In this document: positions 1 through 4,684 of the stretch, in pieces
Position numbering within the stretch: the stretch's first letter is position 1
Layout of the letters: the number at the start of each line of letters is the position of its first letter
Assembly: GCA_946480485.1 (NCBI GenBank)
Contig: CAMLJW010000313.1
Span: forward strand, 1-6,456
Length of the DNA: 6,456 bases
DNA from: an uncultured Streptomyces sp.
GTDB taxonomy: Bacteria; Actinomycetota; Actinomycetes; Streptomycetales; Streptomycetaceae
Direction: 5' to 3'
The notes under the pieces: model-generated
What the model was told of the DNA's origin: nothing
Seen by the model: only the letters and a program-made list of their open reading frames with translations
Databases searched by the model: none
Made by a program: the position numbers and the translations under genes

Positions 1-1
1 G

Positions 2-79
2 CTGACGGAGATCGACGCGGAATTGAAGTCGCTGGAGGCGGAGATTCAAGCGCTGTTGGGGGAGGTGACGCATCGATGA
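2..79 (+). CDS. hsdM: Type I restriction-modification methyltransferase subunit HsdM, 3' end only
   Basis: Only the last 25 codons lie in the window. They read as an acidic, leucine-rich amphipathic helix (ending ...EIQALLGEVTHR) and stop at TGA 77-79. Type I methyltransferase subunits commonly end in such a helix, which in the family contacts the central and distal conserved helices of the specificity subunit. The assignment rests mainly on the next gene, an unmistakable hsdS whose ATG overlaps this stop (ATGA 76-79), the usual hsdM-hsdS arrangement. The 3' end also carries the ribosome binding site of hsdS (GGAGGTGA, 61-68). HsdM would transfer a methyl group from S-adenosylmethionine to adenine within the site chosen by HsdS. 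The catalytic NPPY/F motif lies outside the window, so activity cannot be judged. Confidence 0.75.
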   Translation: MTEIDAELKSLEAEIQALLGEVTHR

Positions 80-1314
80 AGCTCAAGTATTGCCTCGCGG
101 ATACAGATTCGGGAGCTTGGGGTGATGACCCGGAAGACGGTTGCGGCGTGCCTGTACTACGGTCTACGGAGATTGATCTCGACGGAAACCTGAATCCCAA
201 GGACCCTGCACATCGCTCGTTGAGCGAACGGGAAATTTCACGAACACGTCTGGCCAGAGGTGACCTTCTGGTTGTGCGATCCAGTGGTAGTGACGTCCAC
301 CTGGGAAAGACTGGATACGTTGGTGACGGATCGGCAGGAGCTTCATTTTCGAACTTCCTGCAGAGACTCCGCCTCGCGCCAACCCATAACTCACGATTCG
401 CGTGGTACTTCATGAATAGTACGTACGCCAAGCAGCAGATTAGGAAGTTGAGCTCCACGACGACGGGGCTACAGAATCTGAGCGCTGCGCTCATTGGTGA
501 GCTGGAGATCCCGTCTCCGCCACTGGAGGAGCAGCGCCGCATCGCCGACTTCCTCGACGCCGAGACCGTCCGCATCGACCAGCTCGCCCATGCTCGAACA
601 CGTCACGTCAACCTCGTCGAGGAGCGTTGGGAGTCCACCATCTACCGCGAGCTCTCCGAGAATCGCGCTGAGATGGTGGAACTGCGCAGGCTGGGTGTCG
701 CGGTGACTACGGGACCGTTCGGCACCGTATTCAACGCCTCTGAATATGAAGACGGCGGAATCCCGATGGTGAACCCCCTTCACATCAAGAACGGGGAGAT
801 CACTCCCGACCGACACCATTCGGTTTCGCTCGCAACGGCTGCGCGTCTCTCGAGGCATCTGCTTCGGTCGGGCGACCTCGTAGTGGGACGGAAGGGCGAC
901 CTGGGTCGAGCCGCCCTCGTGAGTGACCACCAGGATGGCTGGGTCTGCGGCAGCGATTGCATTGCTGTCCACCCGTCAAGTCGGCTTCGACCAACCTTTC
1001 TGGCATATGTTCTGCGGTCTCAGTATGTTCGAACACAGTTGCTGGCTCGTTCCCTGGCGGCGACGATGCCCAGCCTCAGCGAGGGCAACCTACTGTCGCT
1101 TCGCATCCCTCGCCTTGACGTTCAGAGTCAGGAAGCAGTCACCCTCCGTCTGGACGATGCCCATGATTGGTTCGTACGAGCAGTCGCGGCCATGCGGTCG
1201 CAGCTCGACCTACTCGCCGAACGCCGCCAGGCCCTCATCACCGCCGCCGTAACCGGTCACTTTGACGTAACCACCGCCAGCGGACGCAACGTAACGGACG
1301 GAGTCACCGCGTAG
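76..1314 (+). CDS. hsdS: Type I restriction-modification specificity subunit HsdS
   Basis: The 412-residue product chooses the bipartite DNA target of a type I enzyme and scaffolds two HsdM (and, in a complete enzyme, two HsdR) subunits. It has the standard two-repeat layout: target recognition domain 1 (about residues 1-145, with a GDLLVVRSSGS stretch at 62-72), a central conserved helix (148-170, PPLEEQRRIADFLDAE), target recognition domain 2 (about 202-345, with TTGPFGTVFNASEY at 211-224 and GDLVVGRKGDLGRAALV at 266-282), and a distal conserved helix (about 368-398, ending ERRQALITAAVTGHFDV). The length is normal for the family. The start is fixed by GGAGGTGA at 61-68, seven bases before the ATG, and by the ATGA overlap with hsdM; this leaves a short N-terminal arm. 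Domain 1 is clearly lower in G+C (about 54% over 181-480) than the central helix (about 64% over 541-660), as expected when recognition domains are exchanged between strains. The target sequence cannot be predicted by eye. Confidence 0.93.
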   Translation: MKLKYCLADTDSGAWGDDPEDGCGVPVLRSTEIDLDGNLNPKDPAHRSLSEREISRTRLARGDLLVVRSSGSDVHLGKTGYVGDGSAGASFSNFLQRLRLAPTHNSRFAWYFMNSTYAKQQIRKLSSTTTGLQNLSAALIGELEIPSPPLEEQRRIADFLDAETVRIDQLAHARTRHVNLVEERWESTIYRELSENRAEMVELRRLGVAVTTGPFGTVFNASEYEDGGIPMVNPLHIKNGEITPDRHHSVSLATAARLSRHLLRSGDLVVGRKGDLGRAALVSDHQDGWVCGSDCIAVHPSSRLRPTFLAYVLRSQYVRTQLLARSLAATMPSLSEGNLLSLRIPRLDVQSQEAVTLRLDDAHDWFVRAVAAMRSQLDLLAERRQALITAAVTGHFDVTTASGRNVTDGVTA

Positions 1315-1316
1315 CC

Positions 1317-1532
1317 ATGAGCCCCATCCATACGGAGTCCGCCTTCGGTGACGCCATCGTCGCCGCCATGGTCGAGCGCGGCAGGCCCCTCGGGGCAATG
1401 AGCGCCGACGACTCGCTCGGGGTCAGCGCCTGCCTCCTTCGAGCAGGGGCGGCGGTGTGTCTTTCCGATCAACCGCGCCAAGACGCCACCTGGAGCCGCC
1501 GCCCGACCACGGCAGGCTGCGCTGCCAGTTGA
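1317..1532 (+). pseudogene. hsdR: Truncated 5' remnant of hsdR (type I restriction endonuclease subunit)
   Basis: The ATG lies two bases after the hsdS stop, where hsdR normally sits. The first 22 residues (MSPIHTESAFGDAIVAAMVE, then RG) match the way HsdR proteins of this type begin: a short MSP-H-E-AFE-AI-LVERG-like start before the nuclease domain. After about position 1382 the expected continuation is absent. The frame instead reads Arg/Ala/Ser-rich sequence with no family feature and stops at 1532. A complete HsdR is about 1000 residues with a PD-(D/E)XK nuclease and a helicase motor; neither is present. I infer that a deletion or replacement cut hsdR after its first 22 codons. Only the first 66 bases are recognisable; the remaining codons are probably translation of foreign sequence. 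The alternative, that this is a genuine 71-residue gene, is unlikely. Confidence 0.7.
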
Positions 1533-1535
1533 TGT

Positions 1536-1550
1536 ATGACGTTCCGTCAT
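1536..1550. promoter_or_regulatory. 15-base palindrome, possible operator upstream of the GTPase operon
   Basis: ATGACG-TTC-CGTCAT is a perfect inverted repeat with 6-base arms and a 3-base centre. It lies 79 bases before the GTPase start and about 30 bases upstream of the best -10-like hexamer, so a protein bound here would overlap or abut the -35 region. No gene occupies this stretch. It is too short and too poor in G+C to be a typical streptomycete terminator and is not followed by a T run. Operator function is inferred from symmetry and position only. Confidence 0.35.
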
Positions 1551-1553
1551 TTC

Positions 1554-1598
1554 TTCGTCCGCCCGGCCCGGTCGCGTCGCTATCATGTTGCGGGCAAC
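1554..1598 (+). promoter_or_regulatory. Possible promoter of the GTPase operon
   Basis: TATCAT at 1581-1586 is the best -10-like hexamer in the 246-base gap before the GTPase gene (consensus TANNNT). No good TTGAC-like -35 stands 16-18 bases upstream, only weak candidates such as TTCGTC (1554-1559, spacing 21). A second small inverted repeat, GTTGC-GG-GCAAC (1587-1598), follows the -10 directly, close to where transcription would start, and could be another binding site. A promoter is needed here if the operon is not read through from hsdS. The exact elements are uncertain. Confidence 0.3.
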
Positions 1599-1628
1599 GA
1601 CGCATCGGGACACGGGGGATGGGGCTGA

Positions 1629-2501
1629 ATGTCAGACAACTGGGATGAGGTCCGGACCAGTTGGGACGCGGCCGTTCGTGCAGTCGACGCTCCGGCGGGG
1701 CGCCGTTCCCACGTCCAGGCGGGCATGGCCGGCCCGGGTCTCGTCCGGCACACCATCGCCTTCACCGGTGAACCCGGCGCGGGCAAGACGATGCTGTTCC
1801 AGGCCCTTTCGGAGGGCGGCGTCCGGCTGGGCGGTGAGGAGACGAAGAAGAGCCTCGTCCCCGAGCTGGGACACCGCAACCTCGTCCTGGGGTCACTGCG
1901 GATCAGGGTCTCCGCCCTGGTGGTGCCGGGTCAGGTGGCGCAGGAGCGGGACCGGGCCATGACTCGCATCCTCAGCGAGCACACGTCACCGAAGGGCATC
2001 ATCCACGTGGTCTGCTGGGGCCACAACAGGGTGTGGAACCGCCCCAACCAGAACGTGGTGGAGCGGGCGGCGCGGGACAGCTCCGGCGTCCTCACACCGG
2101 AGGCGATCCGAGCCTGGCACTTGGAGAAGGAGCTCGCCGACTTCGAGACGCTATGCGAGCGCATTAACGAGACTCGCGCCGCCCAGCGGAGCCTGCGCTG
2201 GATGATCGTCGCGGTGTCGAAGGCCGACCTGATCTGGGATCGCATCGACGAGGCGCGGGACTACTACGTGCCTGGCTCCGACACCGCCGCGCAGCCGCCG
2301 GCCGCCGAGTCCGGGTTCTGCACGGCACTTCGTGACCTGGCCGACCACAACGACATCCGGATCGCCGTCGTCCCGATCAGTTCCCAATTGCTGCGACACA
2401 GCTTCAGTGACTCGCTCCGGCCGCGCCTGAGTCAACTGGACAGCACGGGTGTCGGCGCGCTGCTCGACCACTTCTACCGGACGCTGAAGGAACTGCTGTG
2501 A
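1629..2501 (+). CDS. P-loop GTPase with MglA/Arf-like switch region, first gene of a three-gene membrane-linked operon
   Basis: The 290-residue soluble protein has the order of motifs of a small GTPase. There is a Walker A/G1 loop GEPGAGKT at 47-54, with K53 and T54 for phosphate and Mg binding. A possible switch I threonine is at 72. A G3-like VVPGQ at 98-102 is followed by a charged helix. A hydrophobic strand, GIIHVVCWG (123-131), ends in polar residues. SKAD at 197-200 replaces the usual NKxD of G4, and PISS at 249-252 stands where G5 is expected. The VPGQ form of G3 resembles bacterial MglA and Arf-type GTPases, which lack the usual catalytic glutamine arrangement and often need a partner. 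No MglB/roadblock partner is encoded here. The protein is longer than a minimal G domain: about 40 extra residues precede the P-loop, and an insert of about 60 lies between the fifth strand and G4. An in-frame TGA ends directly before the ATG, so the start cannot lie upstream; GGGG at 1621-1624 or GGGGG at 1614-1618 is the ribosome binding site. The downstream partner is coupled by GTGA. The biological role is unknown. Confidence 0.8.
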   Translation: MSDNWDEVRTSWDAAVRAVDAPAGRRSHVQAGMAGPGLVRHTIAFTGEPGAGKTMLFQALSEGGVRLGGEETKKSLVPELGHRNLVLGSLRIRVSALVVPGQVAQERDRAMTRILSEHTSPKGIIHVVCWGHNRVWNRPNQNVVERAARDSSGVLTPEAIRAWHLEKELADFETLCERINETRAAQRSLRWMIVAVSKADLIWDRIDEARDYYVPGSDTAAQPPAAESGFCTALRDLADHNDIRIAVVPISSQLLRHSFSDSLRPRLSQLDSTGVGALLDHFYRTLKELL

Positions 2502-2977
2502 TCCGGGGCTTCCGCCGCCCGCGACGAACCGGTGATACCTCGAAGTCCGAGCCGTTTCCCTCCTCCGGGGACCGTGCCGTCGAGACCGGCCAGGAGTTCG
2601 AGGCCCTGCTGCAGAAAGCGGAGGGTCTACGTGCGTCCGTGCACCGTGGCGGTCGACAACTGACGCTGCGCTGCCTCCAGGCCGCGGTGGTGCTGGTTCC
2701 GGCATTCACCCTTCTTGTCACCGACGTGCGCCGCGCGGCACTGGTGGCAGCACTCATGGCGGCCGGAGCGCTGGGCGCGGTGGCAGAGCTGTGGGCGATA
2801 CGCCCCGTCGTACGGGCGCGTGAGCGACAAGTCGCGGAACTGACCGAACTGGTGGACACGTTGCGAGAAGTGCTCGTCCACCTTGCGAATCGGGAGCACT
2901 GGCCGGCTCACCGGGTGCGGGACGCCCGCGACCGCCTGGCCCAGTTCTCCGTCGAAGAACGTGGAGGCTTCTGGTGA
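2498..2977 (+). CDS. Membrane-hairpin protein with flanking helical arms, second gene of the GTPase operon
   Basis: I do not recognise this 159-residue family. It has a basic N-terminus (RGFRRPRR at 3-10), a helical charged stretch (about 29-50), two membrane helices close together (about 57-75 and 80-101, joined by a very short basic DVRR turn), then a long amphipathic C-terminal helix rich in E, R and L (about 104-150) that may form a coiled coil. The basic residues suggest both arms lie in the cytosol, where the GTPase is. The start is GTG, overlapping the GTPase stop as GTGA (2498-2501), with AAGGA at 2487-2491 six bases before it. There is no signal peptide and no enzymatic motif. The topology would suit a membrane anchor, adaptor or effector for the GTPase; this is inference from layout only. 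Confidence 0.75.
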   Translation: MIRGFRRPRRTGDTSKSEPFPSSGDRAVETGQEFEALLQKAEGLRASVHRGGRQLTLRCLQAAVVLVPAFTLLVTDVRRAALVAALMAAGALGAVAELWAIRPVVRARERQVAELTELVDTLREVLVHLANREHWPAHRVRDARDRLAQFSVEERGGFW

Positions 2978-3303
2978 ATTCCCTGTTGTCCCTGGTCAGG
3001 CGACTGCTGTTGTTCGCCGGCGTCGGCGCGCTGGCCAGTCTCATCCTGCCACAGCTCGGCGTGGTGATCGCCCGGAACACCTCGTACGAGACGGCCATCC
3101 ACGACAACTGGGACGCGGCGGCAGCGGTGTCCGGTCTGCTGCTCTTCGGCGTTCTGGAGGCGTGGTGGGGTTGCTGGCTGTTGTTCACGGTGTCCGGCGG
3201 CATGGTGGACAACAACATCCCCAAAGGTGCGGCGAACCTGCTGCTCGGCACGGCCCTTGTGGTGGTCGCCGCCGTAGTGTTGACCACCGTGGTGTTCCCC
3301 TAG
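2974..3303 (+). CDS. Small three-helix membrane protein, third gene of the GTPase operon
   Basis: The 109-residue product is mostly hydrophobic, with three predicted membrane helices at about 11-33, 48-73 and 86-107. Two polar loops join them, the first containing HDNWD (43-47) and the second GGMVDNNIPKG (75-85). The middle helix carries a tryptophan-rich patch EAWWGCW (62-68). It starts at GTG, overlapping the previous stop as GTGA (2974-2977), with GGAGG at 2963-2967 six bases upstream, so translation is coupled to the second gene. The family is unknown to me. Small polytopic proteins of this size act as membrane anchors, pore-forming effectors or subunits of larger membrane complexes; the sequence does not tell which. 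No convincing hairpin terminator is seen after the TAG at 3301-3303. Confidence 0.72.
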   Translation: MNSLLSLVRRLLLFAGVGALASLILPQLGVVIARNTSYETAIHDNWDAAAAVSGLLLFGVLEAWWGCWLLFTVSGGMVDNNIPKGAANLLLGTALVVVAAVVLTTVVFP

Positions 3304-3376
3304 ATAACACCGCGACTACATGGGGTGACATATGGGGCGACGGTCAATCCGCAGATCGGCGTCACAGACACCATGA

Positions 3377-3616
3377 ACGTGGTGCCAACCGGCCGCCCTG
3401 CCCGAGTTCGACGCCCTTGCCGACGCGTACGCCCGCATCGCCGGGCCCACCGGCGAGCAGGCCCGCGCCCGCCGTGCCCAGGCGGCCCGATGCCGCGCCG
3501 AACTCGGCCAGGTCACCGACGCGCTCGCCGGGCTCCAGGGCGTGCTGAACGTGGTGCGGGCCGTCGACAGCGACGTGAGCGAGGAAGCCGTGGAGCTACG
3601 GCACAACATCGGGGCT
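3377..3616 (+). pseudogene. Decayed helical-repeat (TPR-like) fragment, possibly from a Ser/Thr kinase C-terminal region
   Basis: In the frame of position 3392 there is a stretch with natural actinobacterial codon use (G or C in nearly every third position) and a clear helical-repeat pattern: FDALADAYARIAG (3407-3445), CRAELGQVTDALAGLQGVL (3491-3547), then a segment ending EEAVELRHNIGA (to 3616). The alternation of small and leucine residues resembles tetratricopeptide helices, and similar wording occurs in C-terminal regions of streptomycete Ser/Thr kinases. There is no fitting start codon or ribosome binding site, a TGA (3374-3376) lies just upstream in frame, and after about 3616 the pattern ends. 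I take it as an internal piece of a lost gene. Kinase origin is a guess from memory of similar proteins; the repeat character is the firmer part. Confidence 0.45.
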
Positions 3617-3663
3617 GCGCGGCGCTCGGGCGTGGTGGTGCTCGCTTCGGGTGGGGTGCGGCT

Positions 3664-3771
3664 TCAGGCGCGTCGTCCCGCACCGTGCAGCAGCGTGTCG
3701 ACGATACGCGTGGACAGCGCGTCCAAATTTTGTGCGTCCGGGTCTTCGTCAGCACCGGGCCCGTGCAGGGC
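3664..3771 (-). pseudogene. Possible C-terminal tail of a TetR-type regulator, antisense remnant
   Basis: Read on the - strand, this stretch gives an acidic segment (DEDPDAQNLD) followed by an amphipathic helix, LSTRIVDTLLHGAGRRA, and a TGA at 3664-3666. Such an ending, a helix with LL-x-G near the terminus, is common in TetR-family repressors, often neighbours of short-chain dehydrogenases. Further upstream on this strand the frame stays open but is antisense to the dehydrogenase fragment, so the real homology could cover only about 35 codons. This is a weak call based on style, not on a diagnostic motif; it may be chance. Confidence 0.22.
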
Positions 3772-4221
3772 CTCGCCCGTGGCCGCATCATCAACCTGTC
3801 GTCGATCTACGGGTTGATCCCCCAGCCGTACATGGCCGCCTATATCGCGTCCAAGCACGCGGTGGAGGGGTATTCCGAGTCCGTGGACCACGAGGTGCGT
3901 GAGTACGGCGTGCGGGTCCTGCTCGTCGAGCCGGGTGGAACCAACACCGCGTTCGAGGGCAACCTCGTGCAGCCCGACACGTCGCTGCCGGTCTACGCGA
4001 AACAGCGGCGCATCGTCGACCAAGTGATCGCCGAGGCGGTCACGGGCGGCGACGCCCCCAGCGTCGTCGCCCAGGCCATCATCACGGCGGCCACCGCACG
4101 CGAGCCGCGGCTGCGCTCCACCGCCGGCCCGTTCGCCCGGCGCATCAGCCTGCTACGCCGCATCATTCCGGCCCGGTTCTTCGACCAGCAGATCCGCAAG
4201 TTCAACAAGCTGGCGGCCTGA
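3772..4221 (+). pseudogene. C-terminal half of a short-chain dehydrogenase/reductase (SDR), N-terminal half missing
   Basis: From about 3772 the frame reads as the second half of a classical SDR: RGRIINLSSIYG with the catalytic serine (codon 3802), the active-site YIASK (Tyr codon 3841, Lys codon 3853), HEVREYGVRVLLVEPGG, and a normal C-terminus ending FNKLAA with TGA at 4219-4221. Classical SDRs have about 250-280 residues; only about 149 remain. The whole NAD(P)-binding part with its TGxxxGxG motif is absent, so the product cannot be an active oxidoreductase. The frame remains open leftward to an ATG at 3325, but those residues are arginine- and proline-rich, the sign of reading another gene out of frame. 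A 298-residue gene call over 3325-4221 would therefore be a chimera. Substrate and pathway cannot be told. Confidence 0.82.
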
Positions 4222-4684
4222 CGCCCCGGAGCCACAACGCGGTATGCCTCCGACCGCGACGCTCGGGGCTCACCACCGCACCCGCTCCCTCGTACGAGAT
4301 CAGGCGGGCGGTCCATTCACAGCAGGGCGCAGTGGCCCCTGCCCCGGGGGCGCGGGCACGCACCAGAGCGTGGCGCCGTGTGCTTTTCCGGTCTGTGGCA
4401 GTCGTGGTGAACAGAGGGTGCGCCAGGGTGTCGAGTTGTTCAACGGGGCGCGGCCTGTTCAGCAGCCTCCCGTTCAGCGTCCAGCTCGATGTCCCTTGTA
4501 CGTACACCGGCGCGGCGTCGACCACAGGCCGACGGTGCTCCGCCTCTACGAACACTGCGCCTCACGAGGCCATGGGGCGGAGCCGCGGACTGCTGCCTCG
4601 GCCGGAGGGAGCGCCAACTGCTAGCGTTCGAGCGTCATTACCGGGTCGACTACCCGGGTCGACTAGTAGGGGGAGTGACCAACG
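4222..4684. other. 463-base stretch with no recognisable gene
   Basis: Several open frames cross this stretch on both strands, but their products are Arg/Pro/Ser-rich or lack any family pattern, none has a convincing ribosome binding site, and none keeps the third-position G+C bias across its length. Part of it may be decayed coding sequence continuing the graveyard to the left. The right end must hold the promoter of the lipoprotein gene; I cannot single out -35 and -10 boxes. The region also contains a 16-base sequence (4378-4393) similar to one at 1455-1470, and the tandem repeat at 4641-4665. Confidence 0.5.
4641..4665 (+). repeat. Tandem 12-base repeat just upstream of the lipoprotein gene
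   Basis: CCGGGTCGACTA occurs twice (4641-4652 and 4654-4665), separated by one C, giving a 13-base period. Each copy contains the palindrome GTCGAC, and the junction forms ACCCGGGT. The second copy ends three bases before the AGGGGGAG ribosome binding site (4668-4675), so the repeat lies in the promoter-proximal region or 5' leader. It could be a paired protein-binding site, or a simple slippage duplication. Confidence 0.7.

Noticed and set aside
469..972. A 167-codon open frame on the - strand within hsdS
   Set aside because: It lies opposite well-recognised HsdS sequence and has no family pattern of its own.
1383..1535. Remains of the hsdR body after the 22-codon start
   Set aside because: I looked in all frames on both strands for helicase or nuclease motifs and C-terminal HsdR helices and saw none.
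2151..2705. A 184-codon open frame on the - strand
   Set aside because: It is antisense to the GTPase gene and the start of the second operon gene, with Pro/Arg/Gly-rich product and no ribosome binding site; the + strand genes have motifs and coupled starts.
3283..3293. ACCAC-C-GTGGT inverted repeat as terminator of the GTPase operon
   Set aside because: It lies inside the coding region of the third gene, and a one-base loop cannot fold into a hairpin; it is probably a by-product of Thr/Val codons.
1629..3303. A streptomycete conservon (cvnABCD) or MglAB pair
   Set aside because: The GTPase has an MglA-like G3, but no histidine-kinase-like protein, roadblock protein or DUF742 protein is next to it, and the partners here are membrane proteins.
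1629..3303. A named anti-phage system
   Set aside because: No component with recognisable signatures of described systems (NACHT/STAND domain, TIR, CBASS cyclase, reverse transcriptase, PLD, Zorya or BREX genes) is present, so I left the operon unnamed.
3320..3341. Imperfect direct repeat ATGGGGTGAC / ATGGGGCGAC
   Set aside because: Only two short copies with one mismatch in G-rich sequence; no gene start or known site fits, so it is likely chance.
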